From JAQGMJ01 sp036498945 (GTDB lineage Bacteria; Pseudomonadota; Gammaproteobacteria; Burkholderiales; JAEUOS01), in NCBI GenBank assembly GCA_036498945.1, contig DASYEQ010000087.1, positions 1 to 64,000 of the forward strand: a stretch of 64,000 nucleotides of DNA, in the 5' to 3' direction. Below the pieces are notes generated by a model. The model was not told the DNA's origin. It ran no database searches and saw nothing but the letters and a program-made list of their open reading frames with translations. The position numbers and the translations under genes were made by a program. This document shows positions 1 to 8,257 of this stretch, in pieces (positions within the stretch are counted from its first letter, which is position 1; each line of letters begins with the position of its first letter).

Positions 1-1583
1 GGCCAGGCGAGATCGAGCGCGGCGGTGAAGCCCTTCCATGCGCGGGCACGCAGGCCGAAACCTACCGAGGCGAGATGGAAGCGGTTTTGTTGCGACGGCA
101 GGGCCTCGACCACGGTGGCGTCGCCGTAGTCGCCGAACGCCAGCAGGGAGAGCTCGGACAGGCCGCTGGTGGCGGAAGAGCGCAGGTTCGGTGTGCGCAG
201 TTCCAGCGTGCCGGCGAGGGCGCGGTCGCCCAGGCGTTCGTATTCGGTGTAGCCGCGCACGGTGTCGGCGCCGCCGATACCGTACTGTTCGTTGCTGATC
301 AGCGGCTGGTTGGACCATTGGCCGCCGACGCGGCCATACAGGCTCCATTGCCTGGGCAGCATCTGCACGCGCGACAATTCGCCGCGCATGTAGAAATAAT
401 TGGAATCGGCGCCGAAGCGCTTGCAGGAAAATTCCTCGACCTGGATGCCGCCGCAATCGACGTCCTGGTCGGCCACCGAGTGGAAATGCCAGTTGGCGGT
501 GATACTGAACGCGGTCTGGGTGCCGCCTTCGCCGGTGACCTTGGCGTTGTAGCCGAGCGAGAACGGCAGGTAGCGGATCGGCGAGACGATGCCGCTGTCG
601 GCGCCCAGGGGCGTGGTGGTGTCGGTGAAATCCTTGTAGTCGATGCCGGCGACCAGGCTTTGGCTGTAGTTCGCCAGCGGCGGCAGGGGATGGATGAAGC
701 GTACCCCGAAGATGTTGCCGCGCCCGATCACGCCCGTGCTGCCCACGGTCTCCAGCTGGCTGCCCGAATGCACCGCGTAGAAGGCCAGCGCGCCCAGGCT
801 GCCGAGCGGCGCGACGTAGGTGCCGGAAAACACCTTGATCTGCTGCGGATACAGGGGCGTGGTCTGGTAGGCGATATTGATGCTGTGCCCGGCCTGCCAC
901 AGGTTGTCGTAGCGCATGGAAGCGGACAGGCGCAACTGCTCGGTGTCGAAGGAGTAGCGGTTGTTCAGCTCGACGCTGCCGTGCAGGGGCAGGTGGTCTT
1001 CCACCTTGAGTTCGGCTTCCACCGTGCCCGGGCTGCTGCCGGCGCGCAGCACCGGCACGACCTTGCGGTCGTCGCCATGGCTCAGTTGCGCCAGCTGCTC
1101 CTGCATTTCCGGGAAGTACGGCACGTTGCCCTCGGCCAGCGCCGGCACCTTTTCGCGCAGCGCCTCGGGCGAGGTGTATTGCGCGCCGGTAACGCGCAGC
1201 TTTTCGACGCTGCCTTCCACCACCTGCAACACCACCACACCGTCGACGATCTTCTGCTCCGGTGTCTGCACGTAGACGCTCAAGAAGCCGGCGTTCTGGT
1301 AGGTCTTTTCCAGCGCCGCCCGCGCCGACTCGACGTCGCCTGCGCCGCGGTTTTCACCCAGAAAGGGGGTCACCGCTTTTTCGATCGCGGTGGCGGGCAG
1401 CACGGAGTTGCCCTCCACCTGGTATTCGAGGATGTCAAAGTGGTTTTCCGCCGCTGCCGCCTCGGGCGCGGCCGGGCGCGCGGCGCCGGCCGGCACCTGC
1501 GCGCGCGACAGCGGGGAGAAAAGAATCGACATGAGGAGAGTAATCAAGAATAGCGACGCTATCTTGGGACGCGTTTGGAGCAT
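1..1583 (-). CDS. Two-partner-secretion outer-membrane transporter (ShlB/FhaC/TpsB family), 5' part
   Basis: This is the N-terminal 527 codons of an Omp85-type transporter that would move a TpsA exoprotein across the outer membrane; the stop lies beyond the left edge. Reading leftward from the ATG at 1583, a hydrophobic signal peptide ending near SRA-Q is followed by two POTRA-like domains (roughly residues 45-200; the motif YQVEGNSVL opens the first). A beta-barrel rich in alternating aromatic strands follows and carries the conserved VRGY motif of the substrate-gating loop. A second ATG at 1532 would shorten the signal peptide by 17 residues, and neither start has a strong ribosome binding site. 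No TpsA-like partner is seen in the window; it could lie to the left. The family call is firm, the substrate is unknown. Confidence 0.88.
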   Translation of the reverse strand, partial: MLQTRPKIASLFLITLLMSILFSPLSRAQVPAGAARPAAPEAAAAENHFDILEYQVEGNSVLPATAIEKAVTPFLGENRGAGDVESARAALEKTYQNAGFLSVYVQTPEQKIVDGVVVLQVVEGSVEKLRVTGAQYTSPEALREKVPALAEGNVPYFPEMQEQLAQLSHGDDRKVVPVLRAGSSPGTVEAELKVEDHLPLHGSVELNNRYSFDTEQLRLSASMRYDNLWQAGHSINIAYQTTPLYPQQIKVFSGTYVAPLGSLGALAFYAVHSGSQLETVGSTGVIGRGNIFGVRFIHPLPPLANYSQSLVAGIDYKDFTDTTTPLGADSGIVSPIRYLPFSLGYNAKVTGEGGTQTAFSITANWHFHSVADQDVDCGGIQVEEFSCKRFGADSNYFYMRGELSRVQMLPRQWSLYGRVGGQWSNQPLISNEQYGIGGADTVRGYTEYERLGDRALAGTLELRTPNLRSSATSGLSELSLLAFGDYGDATVVEALPSQQNRFHLASVGFGLRARAWKGFTAALDLAW

Positions 1584-2001
1584 CGGCGCATTATTCAGGG
1601 AGGGAATGACCTACCCGTGAAGAGCGCGTTACGTGGCGGGGCCCGAAAGGACTACGCGCAGTTCAAATGATCTGTCCCGGAGAACCATGTACTTTCCCGC
1701 TTGGGAAATCTGGCGCGCGGGAGATTGCACATGTCTATCGCCCGGCCGAAGATTTGAGCCAAACGGATCATTGCTTTTCATGATCAATGGGCTGTTTGAC
1801 TTAACGAGGGTCCCGTCCAGCGGCAAGGCTTGAAAGCCTCTTCAGGCGCTCACCGCCGGCGGCGGGTGAAACAACAGCGGACAACTGCGCGTGAAGAAAT
1901 CCTGTCCGGGGCGCGCCATCGCCCGACAAGAAAGAAGCCCCGCCAAAGGCGGGGCTTGGTATTGCAGCGGGGCGCTACTCCGCCCCTTGAAAATCGCCTG
2001 C
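1584..2001. other. Intergenic region between tpsB-like and PstS-like genes
   Basis: About 420 bases without a convincing gene. Its right part holds the terminator of the PstS-like gene (around 1928-1957). The remainder is presumably the promoter and leader of the leftward tpsB-like gene; I see no clear -35/-10 pair or operator. Short open frames here have no ribosome binding site and no recognisable product. Confidence 0.5.
1928..1957 (-). terminator. Rho-independent terminator of the PstS-like gene
   Basis: Perfect 10-bp arms AAGCCCCGCC / GGCGGGGCTT (1935-1944 and 1948-1957) around a 3-base loop. Read on the minus strand they are followed directly by CTTTCTT. The element lies 45 bases beyond the stop of the gene at 2002. 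Confidence 0.85.
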
Positions 2002-3444
2002 TTAGTTGCTCCAGAGGCTGGGCGAGCAGCTGTTGCCCAGTTTGGTGGCGCGAGCGACGAACTTCTTGTTGTTGGCGTTGGACGGATCGTTGAAGATCTT
2101 GGACTGGCCGTCGGCGATCGCGAGGACGCCGTCTTGCTGGGCCGCGGCGAACTGCGCCATCACGTCCGGCGAGCCGGAGCGGGTGCGGAAGTTCGCCAGG
2201 TAGTTGATCACCTGGGAAGCGGTGGCGCCGCCGCCGATGGTCTTGAAGTTGGTGATGTAGCTGGTGTTCCACTGCATCCACGACTCGACAAACCAGTCGT
2301 ACAGGCCGGCGCGGGCGTTCTCGCGGCTGGGCTGCACACCGTCGATGGCGACGAACTGCGAGTTCGCGCCGGCGGCGTTGTCGTGACCGATGATGCCGAT
2401 GGCGTACTGGCTGGTGCCGGCGTTGGTCAGGCAGGTCTTGACGCCGGAGGTGCCGGCGCTTTCGCTGACGGTGAAGCTCGCGCTGTTCTGCGCCGCAGTG
2501 GCCGGGGAGAGGGAGCTGGGGCCGCCGCACGGGTTGTTCAGGAAGTAGGCGTTGGCGCCCGACTTGGTGCCCGAACCCGCGACACGAGTGCAGATCAGCA
2601 CGTTGCCGTTGGCACCGGAGGGGGTGCCGAGCGGGCTGGTGGCGAACAGGGGCTGCCAGCCGAAGCCGCTGGACGGGTCCGTGAAGCCGCCGGACAGGTA
2701 GTTGGCCACGGCCGACTTCGACAGCGAGGGCACGCCGCCGGAGGGGATCAGGCCCAGGGCCACTTGCATGGCTTGCAGGTCGTTGTACAGGGCTTGCGAA
2801 ACGGCGACGCCGAAGACTTGCTGGAAGGCGGCCTGGCTATCCACCTGGGCGTTCTCGTCGGGGGTGACGGTCTGGCCGGACAGGGTGGGCGGGGTGTTGA
2901 TGTCAATGTTGTGCAGGGCCGGCTCGGTGTCGGTGATGCCGATGTCGGCCCACTGGTTGGAGGTGCCGCTGCAGGTGTAGGTCTTGCCGGGGTTGCCGGC
3001 GATGGTGGCACCGGTGTCGCAGGTGCTGGTCAGGTTGGCCAGGAACGGACGCTGCAGCACGGTGGCCTGGGCGGTGTTCAGGGCGCCGCCGGAGGGGATG
3101 GTTTCCTTGGCGGTGGAGTAGATGCCGTAGGCGGAACCGCCGGCAGCGTTGTAGACGAAGAAAATGTTCTTGCCGCCGAGGCCGGTGCTGCCGCCGCCGG
3201 CGGTGGCGGTCAGGGTGCAAGACACGCCGAACACGTTGCCGGTGTCGGTGGAAAGCTGGAAGTAGTCGGCCGAGTTGGCGACGCAGTCGGTGTTCGACAG
3301 GGTGATCAGCACGCGCTGGGCGGCGGAGGAGCCGGTGGCGTAGATCTTGACGGTGGAGTTGGCGTCAGTGGCGGCGGGGGTCAGGGCGAAAGCCTGGCCA
3401 CCGAGGGCGAGGCCGCAAGCGGCGGCGAGAAGCTTCAGTTTCAT
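2002..3444 (-). CDS. Secreted PstS-like (type II periplasmic binding fold) protein
   Basis: A 480-residue exported protein. The start at 3444 (MKLKLLAAACG...) is preferred over an in-frame codon at 3495 because AGAGGAA sits 6 bases before it and a clean signal peptide ending in QAFA follows. The mature protein opens with VKIYATGSSAAQ and later carries RVAGSGTKSG and AIGIIGHDN. These resemble the ligand-contact segments of phosphate-binding PstS-type proteins, so a solute-binding or derived structural role is likely, but the ligand is not shown. The mature chain has eight cysteines, suggesting disulfides and an extracytoplasmic site. There is no ABC transporter nearby. It is closely followed by a strong terminator and lies 10 kb from the T2SS operon, which makes it a candidate T2SS substrate (inference). 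Confidence 0.7.
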   Translation of the reverse strand: MKLKLLAAACGLALGGQAFALTPAATDANSTVKIYATGSSAAQRVLITLSNTDCVANSADYFQLSTDTGNVFGVSCTLTATAGGGSTGLGGKNIFFVYNAAGGSAYGIYSTAKETIPSGGALNTAQATVLQRPFLANLTSTCDTGATIAGNPGKTYTCSGTSNQWADIGITDTEPALHNIDINTPPTLSGQTVTPDENAQVDSQAAFQQVFGVAVSQALYNDLQAMQVALGLIPSGGVPSLSKSAVANYLSGGFTDPSSGFGWQPLFATSPLGTPSGANGNVLICTRVAGSGTKSGANAYFLNNPCGGPSSLSPATAAQNSASFTVSESAGTSGVKTCLTNAGTSQYAIGIIGHDNAAGANSQFVAIDGVQPSRENARAGLYDWFVESWMQWNTSYITNFKTIGGGATASQVINYLANFRTRSGSPDVMAQFAAAQQDGVLAIADGQSKIFNDPSNANNKKFVARATKLGNSCSPSLWSN

Positions 3445-3494
3445 GATGTTTCCTCTGGAGTTGGTTCTTCGGAAAAAGGACAACACGTTCCCCA

Positions 3495-3518
3495 CGGCCG
3501 GCGCATGTGCGCCGGCCG
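3495..3518. repeat. GC-rich inverted repeat between the PEP-CTERM and PstS-like genes
   Basis: Arms of 11 bases, CGGCCGGCGCA and TGCGCCGGCCG, are separated by two bases. The element lies downstream of the PEP-CTERM gene stop (3593) and just upstream of the PstS-like gene start. It has no T-run, so it may act as a transcript-end stabiliser or weak terminator rather than a classic intrinsic terminator. Confidence 0.5.
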
Positions 3519-3592
3519 GTGTTGCTACTACGGTATTTCGCCCGGCCGCCGGACCCGTCAGGGAACGGCGGCGGCCGGAATTACTGCGGTTC

Positions 3593-4390
3593 TTAGACCG
3601 AGGTGCGGCGACGGGCCATGCCGGCGACGAACAGCAGGCCGGCGGCCATCAGGGCCCAGGTACCGGGTTCCGGCACGGCCGGCACGCTGTAGGCGAGGCT
3701 GTAGCTGGTACCGTCTTGCTTCAGCAGCCAGGTGGCGGCGCCGGCGGCATCGCCATACTGGGAGACGATGGCGTTGTTCAGCGGGGAGCCCGTGGCCTTG
3801 GTCACTTGGTACCAGGACAGCGGATTGTTGATGCCGGTGGCCATGGTCTGGTTGTTCTGCAAAACGTTGTCCCAGTTCGCCGTGAACTGGCCGGGGAGCA
3901 CCGGGTTGTACGAGGTGCTCGAGTCAACAAACGCGGAACCGCCGCCATTGAGCACTGCCTGGCGAATGCCGCTGTTGTTCATCCAGCCGGTCATCGGCGA
4001 GGACATGACGCTCATCGTGGTGCCCTTGATGCCGGTGGGCGCCGTGGTGTCGGACAGGAAGTAGGAGTTCGAGGTGGTGTTGCCGCCGGTGACGTAGTAC
4101 TGCAGGTTGGGCGAGCCGCCGACGGCCGACAGGAAGCTGGAGAAGTTGGCGTTGCTGCCGAGGTCGAAGGAGAGGCTGTAACCGGCGGTCTTGCCGTTGG
4201 TCACCATATCGCCGAAGGTCACGTTCAGGTCGAGAACGAAGGCGTCGTTGGTGGTCTTGTCGTAGACGACGGCGAACAGGTCACCACCGTCGCCGGGGGT
4301 GGAGGCGGATTGCCAGTTGGCGGCGGCGGCTTGGCCGGACGCCAGGGCGAGGCCGACGGCCACGAGCGCTGCTTTGAGTTTGAAAGACAT
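3593..4390 (-). CDS. PEP-CTERM sorting domain protein
   Basis: A 265-residue exported protein expected to be processed by the exosortase encoded at 40.6-41.5 kb. The start at 4390 is set by AGGAG 8 bases upstream (longer frames lack a site) and gives a signal peptide MSFKLKAALVAVGLALASG... ending QAAA-A. The C-terminus has the full tripartite signal: VPEPGTWALM, a hydrophobic helix and a basic tail ARRRTSV. The body (about 30-230) is Asn/Ser/Gly/Thr-rich with no catalytic motif, typical of surface or matrix proteins of this class. It stands alone, downstream of the epsA region and upstream of the PstS-like gene. Confidence 0.9.
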   Translation of the reverse strand: MSFKLKAALVAVGLALASGQAAAANWQSASTPGDGGDLFAVVYDKTTNDAFVLDLNVTFGDMVTNGKTAGYSLSFDLGSNANFSSFLSAVGGSPNLQYYVTGGNTTSNSYFLSDTTAPTGIKGTTMSVMSSPMTGWMNNSGIRQAVLNGGGSAFVDSSTSYNPVLPGQFTANWDNVLQNNQTMATGINNPLSWYQVTKATGSPLNNAIVSQYGDAAGAATWLLKQDGTSYSLAYSVPAVPEPGTWALMAAGLLFVAGMARRRTSV

Positions 4391-4676
4391 TCTTAGAACT
4401 CCTGTGATTGGTTCCGGCTTTTCTAGCCGGGCGGATTCCCCAAATAACTGGATGCGAGATCCAGATCCTCTATCCACCGAACCGTCCCTTCTACGATCCG
4501 AACCAGACCAAGGTGCGGAAGCGACTGGCGGCGGGCGCGCTGCACCGGCTTCCCGGTATGGCGCGCATCACGCAAAGAGCACAGACCTGCCGCAGCGAAC
4601 TTGATTGATCTGCGGCGGTCTTTTATCAATGCAGCGAGTCTAGGCCGGCAATGTGTCCCGCCATCGAAGCTGCGCG

Positions 4677-4690
4677 ACTATCGGGATAGT
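4677..4690. promoter_or_regulatory. Palindrome, candidate operator
   Basis: ACTATCGGGATAGT has perfect 6-bp arms. It lies about 290 bases upstream of the PEP-CTERM gene start and 155 bases beyond epsA. Its AT-rich symmetric form is unlike a terminator. No protein can be assigned from sequence; EpsA is the nearest regulator. Confidence 0.3.
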
Positions 4691-4759
4691 TCGTTATGCC
4701 CATGGCAATTGCATAAAGAACCATTTGGGACTATGCCGGCCACGGCAACAGGTCACGTC

Positions 4760-4785
4760 GCCGGCGCGCGAGTCGTCGCGCCGGC
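4760..4785 (-). terminator. Stem-loop after epsA
   Basis: Perfect 9-bp GC arms with loop CGAGTCGT, 60 bases past the epsA stop. It lacks a T-run on the minus strand, so it is a weak candidate for ending the epsA transcript. Confidence 0.4.
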
Positions 4786-4845
4786 ATGCATGGGTTGAAA
4801 TGACTATTCGCGCATGAGCCGAACGGCCCAGCGCACAGCGAAAAC

Positions 4846-5694
4846 CTAGTGGGAGTTCTCGGTCTGCGCGATCAGGCGCAGGGAAAGCGCCTTCGATACC
4901 GCCTGCGCGCGGTTGGTGGCGTTGAGCTTGCGCAGGATTTTTTGCACGTGGTTTTTCACCGTCAGCGGGCTGATGTCGAGCAGCACGCCGATGGCCTGGT
5001 TGGACAAGCCTTCGCGCACCCAGCCGAGAATCTCGCGCTCGCGCTCGGTGACCACCACCACGCCGGGCGCGGTGACCGCGGACGGCCGCTCGCGCGCGCG
5101 GTCTTGCGAGGACAGCGTGCGCAGGTAGGTGGCGTGCAGGTTGGGCAGCAGCATCTCGAGGATGAAGCTGTGGCGCACCGTCATCGGCGAGAGGTCGCGC
5201 TTGATCTGCGCCGGGATCAGGTTGCAATCGACGCGCAGGAAGACGAAGAAACTCTCGGCGACGTTCTCCTCGCGCGTCGACATCATGCCGTGCATCAGCA
5301 CCTCGCTGATGCCGGCCTGGCGCAACTGGCCGACCAGGTGCGGATAGTCGTCGGCGCGGGTGGAATCGACGTCGATCGCGCAGGGTGTGCCGTCGGTGAG
5401 CGTCCACGCATCGAGCAGCTTGGGCACCAGCCCGGAGAGCGGCTCGACCTCGCCTTCGGCCGCCACCCGCGGAATCGGGAACATGCTGAAGGTGTCGTAC
5501 GACATGCTCTTGCGCGCGTGATCGTAGTGCGCGCAGACCAGGATGTCGTGCGGAATCAGGATGAACAGCCTGCTTTGCGCCCAGATATAAAACTGGTAAC
5601 GGCGGCGCATTTGCAGCGAGGACTCTATCGTCAAAAACAGATGGTCGATCTCGCCCGGCGTCAGGCTTGTCAACCCCTTGAAATCCCCGACCAT
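4846..5694 (-). CDS. epsA: LuxR-type EPS regulator EpsA
   Basis: A 282-residue transcription factor. The C-terminal third is a LuxR-type helix-turn-helix (from TEREREILGWVREGLSNQAI through LTVKNHVQKILRKL, about 208-270). The N-terminal 190 residues have no receiver or autoinducer-binding motif and match the layout of the EpsA family found beside exosortase B EPS clusters (Methylobacillus-type eps genes). It is expected to control EPS genes; its targets are not shown here, but the repeated motif at 17973-18011 and 25172-25188 is a candidate site. The gene is monocistronic, with the ankyrin gene of the T2SS operon 237 bases upstream. Confidence 0.85.
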   Translation of the reverse strand: MVGDFKGLTSLTPGEIDHLFLTIESSLQMRRRYQFYIWAQSRLFILIPHDILVCAHYDHARKSMSYDTFSMFPIPRVAAEGEVEPLSGLVPKLLDAWTLTDGTPCAIDVDSTRADDYPHLVGQLRQAGISEVLMHGMMSTREENVAESFFVFLRVDCNLIPAQIKRDLSPMTVRHSFILEMLLPNLHATYLRTLSSQDRARERPSAVTAPGVVVVTEREREILGWVREGLSNQAIGVLLDISPLTVKNHVQKILRKLNATNRAQAVSKALSLRLIAQTENSH

Positions 5695-5931
5695 AAAAGT
5701 TAAAGCCCCTTAGTGCGCTTGCCTGCCGTGCCCTTGTGCATCCGCTTTTCGATTTCTCCGGATGAGGGCGGCGCGTGGATTCTGGACGGTTTTGCCAACG
5801 GTGAATTTATGTAACAAATGTATCGAGGCGGCATGTCAGCGCGGTTACATCGCAGTTAAAACCGCTCTGTATTTCTTCTGTTCTGCCGTGGCCCGAATGT
5901 CAGCTTTACCGACAGTGTTGTAAGCGATCGG

Positions 5932-6783
5932 TCATGATTGCTCCTGCGGCCGCTCGCCGGCTTTCCGCGCGCCGGCCGCCCTGAGTATCTGCGCCGCATC
6001 CGCGCGCTTGAAAAACAGCGCCCAGTCCAGCGGCGTGCGCCCGTCATCGTCTTCGCGGTTGAGATGCGACCCGGTGGCGACAATCTGGCGCACCACCTCC
6101 ATGTTGCCCTCGACGATGGCGTACACCAGCGCGATCTGCCGGTCGCTGTTTTCGAGGCGCAGGTCGGCGCCGGCGCGCACCAGCTCGGCCGCAACGGCAT
6201 TGCGCCCATAGTGGATGGCGGCGAACAGGGGCCGCTGCCCACTGGCATCGCGGCCGTCCGGGTCGGTGCCCTGGCGCAACAGCAGGCGCGCCATCCAGCG
6301 ATCGTCCTGCAGCACCGTCCGCATCAATGGCGTCAGCCCGTCGCCGGCGCGCACGTTGGGATCGGCGCCACGCTGCAACAACAGGCGCACCATCTCCATG
6401 TCGCGCCTGCGCACGGCCACCGACAATATCGTGGTGCCTTCGGCATCCGGCAGGTTGATGGCGGCGCCGCCGTCGAGCAGGCGGCGCACCGCGGCGATAT
6501 CCGGCTTGGCCACAGCCTCCATCAATGCCGGCGCGACATACTCCATATATCCCAGGGTGGGGGCGTTGCCGGTGGCGCCGATGGGCGCGAAGTCGGCCAA
6601 TGCCGCCTTGCCGCGGCTGCGTGCGATCGGCTGCGGCACCGGCTTGGCATCACCCAGCCAGGCCGGGCCCAGCGGTCCTTCCTGCGCCTGCGACGGCCAG
6701 GCGATGCAGACGCAGCCGGCGATGCCGCAGATACGCAGCAGACGCGCCACGCGGCTTGGAGCTAATGAATTTTCGATGCGCAT
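5932..6783 (-). CDS. Exported ankyrin-repeat protein
   Basis: A 283-residue protein with an N-terminal hydrophobic segment (about 12-33, ending in SQAQ) consistent with export. From about residue 85 come four to five ankyrin repeats, recognisable by units such as GTTILSVAVRRRDMEMVRLL and GLTPLMRTV. AGGAGG 7 bases before the ATG fixes the start. It is the last gene of the T2SS-like operon, 15 bases after the pseudopilin-like gene. A periplasmic adaptor or chaperone role for the secretion apparatus or a substrate is possible, but only position supports it. Confidence 0.8.
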   Translation of the reverse strand: MRIENSLAPSRVARLLRICGIAGCVCIAWPSQAQEGPLGPAWLGDAKPVPQPIARSRGKAALADFAPIGATGNAPTLGYMEYVAPALMEAVAKPDIAAVRRLLDGGAAINLPDAEGTTILSVAVRRRDMEMVRLLLQRGADPNVRAGDGLTPLMRTVLQDDRWMARLLLRQGTDPDGRDASGQRPLFAAIHYGRNAVAAELVRAGADLRLENSDRQIALVYAIVEGNMEVVRQIVATGSHLNREDDDGRTPLDWALFFKRADAAQILRAAGARKAGERPQEQS

Positions 6784-6798
6784 GAATGCCTCCTGTAG

Positions 6799-7374
6799 TC
6801 AGCGGCGTATCGCCGCGATCGCCGCCGCCGCCCGCGCGTTGGGCGAGGGAGCGGGGGCAGCACCTGGCTGCACCGGCGGTGCGGTGGCCAGGTTCTGGGC
6901 CATGAAACGCCAGTCCTGGTAAGTGTCGGCGCCGGCGAACGCGGTATCAGGGCCGGTGAACCCGCCCTGCTTCACCGGCTTGCCGGCGGCCAGGCTGTAG
7001 ATGCCGACCAGGCGCCCCGAGACCATGATCAGCCCCCACTCGGGCTTGGCGGAAAACGGATCGAGATACAAACGCCGCAGGTAGCGGCGCGGCACCTGGT
7101 AACGGCGGTCTTCCAGCAGGTCTTCGACGCGCTGCGGATATTCCTTGGCCGCGCCGGGGGTGGCATCGAAGTAGGCGTCGATCGCATGGCGGACCTCGTC
7201 GCCGATGAACAGCAGTTCGGCCTCGCGTTCGCGCCGCGCGTGCAGTTGCCAGACCTCGCCGCCCGCCGCCAGGCCGACGCCCAGCAGGGCGACGGCGAAC
7301 AGCAATATCAGGTAGACGACGCCGCGCGCGCGCCGCGCCCCGATTGCGTGCCGGATCGCGCGCGTGCTCACCAT
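6799..7374 (-). CDS. Atypical pseudopilin-like T2SS protein
   Basis: A 191-residue protein with a basic N-terminus (RRARG) followed by a long hydrophobic helix (VVYLILLFAVALLGVGLAAG), the shape of a type IV prepilin. The residue five positions after the Gly is Ile rather than the usual Glu. The rest is soluble and includes YPQRVEDLLEDRRYQVPRRYLRRLYLDPF, a segment typical of PulG/GspG-like minor pseudopilins, where order and processing of the C-terminal domain are conserved. It overlaps the preceding pseudopilin gene by 7 bases. The Ala/Pro-rich tail is probably disordered. It may be a pilus-tip or assembly factor; whether it is cleaved by the prepilin peptidase is uncertain. Confidence 0.7.
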   Translation of the reverse strand: MVSTRAIRHAIGARRARGVVYLILLFAVALLGVGLAAGGEVWQLHARREREAELLFIGDEVRHAIDAYFDATPGAAKEYPQRVEDLLEDRRYQVPRRYLRRLYLDPFSAKPEWGLIMVSGRLVGIYSLAAGKPVKQGGFTGPDTAFAGADTYQDWRFMAQNLATAPPVQPGAAPAPSPNARAAAAIAAIRR

Positions 7375-7754
7375 GATGAATATGCCGAACCGTCCATGCC
7401 ATTGCCCTCGGCGCCGCTCTTGATGTCGTACACCCCGCTCAAGCCGCTGGAATCCGGCGGCGGCACGATCACCCAGGTGGTGGCGCTGCCGGTCACGGGG
7501 TCGTCGGGAATCTTGCGCAGGTAGCGCTTGCTGGCCAGCTCTTCGATGGTGCCCGGGTAATGGCCGGTGTCGGCGTTGAACTTGTCGATGGCGTCACGCA
7601 TCAACACCAGGTTTTCGTGCAGCACGTTCTCGCGCGCGCGCTCGATGCTGCGGAAATAGCGCGGCGCGGCGATGCTCACCAGGAGCGCGACGATCGCCAT
7701 CACCACTACCAGCTCGATCAGGGTGAAGCCGCCCCGTTTGATCCGCAGTTGCAT
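7368..7754 (-). CDS. Minor pseudopilin (GspG/GspH-like)
   Basis: A 128-residue prepilin-like protein. The ATG at 7754 follows GGGGAGA at good spacing; a GTG at 7775 is in frame but would overlap the previous gene. The N-terminus MQLRIKRG is followed by FTLIELVVVMAIVALL with the conserved Glu at +5, the class III prepilin signal cleaved after Gly by a GspO/PilD peptidase. No peptidase gene is in the window. The C-terminal domain contains DAIDKFNADTGHYPGTIEEL and DDPVTGS, a GspG-like fold. It is a component of the pseudopilus of the operon's T2SS. Confidence 0.85.
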   Translation of the reverse strand: MQLRIKRGGFTLIELVVVMAIVALLVSIAAPRYFRSIERARENVLHENLVLMRDAIDKFNADTGHYPGTIEELASKRYLRKIPDDPVTGSATTWVIVPPPDSSGLSGVYDIKSGAEGNGMDGSAYSSW

Positions 7755-7768
7755 CGCCGTCTCCCCTG

Positions 7769-8257
7769 TCACCACTGTTTGTACGGCACGCCGTTGAGGC
7801 CATCGCCCGGCGCCAGCGAATGGACGTCGAACACGTCGTCGCCGGTCGAGGGTGCATCGGGCGGGCTGGCGTAGCTGCGCGTGCCCCAGGTGGCGGCGGC
7901 CGGCACGTCGCCGGCGGCGAACGGATCGCGCGGCAGGCGGCGGATGAAATAGACGCGCGCGCCGTTCGGGCTGTTGAGCAGGGGCACGCCGGCGGCCAGC
8001 ACGTCGAGCGAGGGCGGATAGCCGGTGGAGTCGGCCGGCTTGGCGATGTCGCCGGTGTCGGCGGCGTGCTTGTAGGCGTCGATGGCCACGCGCAGCTCGC
8101 GCAGGCCGTGGCGCAACTCGTCTTCACGGTTGCGCCTGGCGTCGAGCTCCAGCAGCGGCATCAGCGCGGAGGCGAGGATGCCGAGGATGGTGAGCGTGAT
8201 CAGCACCTCGATCAGGGTGAAGCCACGCCGCACGGGGACGGGGTTGCGCGGGTTCAT
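7769..8257 (-). CDS. Minor pseudopilin (GspG-like)
   Basis: A 162-residue prepilin-like protein with the signal RRG-FTLIEVLITLTILGIL (Glu at +5) and a GspG-like C-terminal domain (LRVAIDAYKHAADTGDIA..., then IRRLPRDPF). Its start overlaps the gspD stop by 4 bases (ATGA), implying translational coupling. Together with the genes at 7368 and 6799 it forms a trio of minor pseudopilins placed after the secretin, separate from the major pseudopilin gspG at the head of the operon. Confidence 0.85.
   Translation of the reverse strand: MNPRNPVPVRRGFTLIEVLITLTILGILASALMPLLELDARRNREDELRHGLRELRVAIDAYKHAADTGDIAKPADSTGYPPSLDVLAAGVPLLNSPNGARVYFIRRLPRDPFAAGDVPAAATWGTRSYASPPDAPSTGDDVFDVHSLAPGDGLNGVPYKQW

Larger units (their letters stand above)
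4391..4845. other. Intergenic region upstream of the PEP-CTERM gene and downstream of epsA
   Basis: About 455 bases with no supported gene. It should contain the leftward promoter of the PEP-CTERM gene and the transcript end of epsA. Two dyads are visible: ACTATC-GG-GATAGT (4677-4690), operator-like, and GCCGGCGCG / CGCGCCGGC (4760-4768, 4777-4785) with an 8-base loop just beyond the epsA stop. I found no clear -35/-10 pair. Confidence 0.5.

Noticed and set aside
75..1553. A 492-codon plus-strand frame at the left edge.
   Set aside because: The minus strand encodes a clear POTRA plus beta-barrel transporter over the same bases.
5920..5936. A minus-strand sequence TGACCG-ATCG-CTTACAC between the ankyrin gene and epsA resembling the EPS motif.
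   Set aside because: Three of 13 fixed positions differ and it overlaps the ankyrin gene end; the match is not strong enough.
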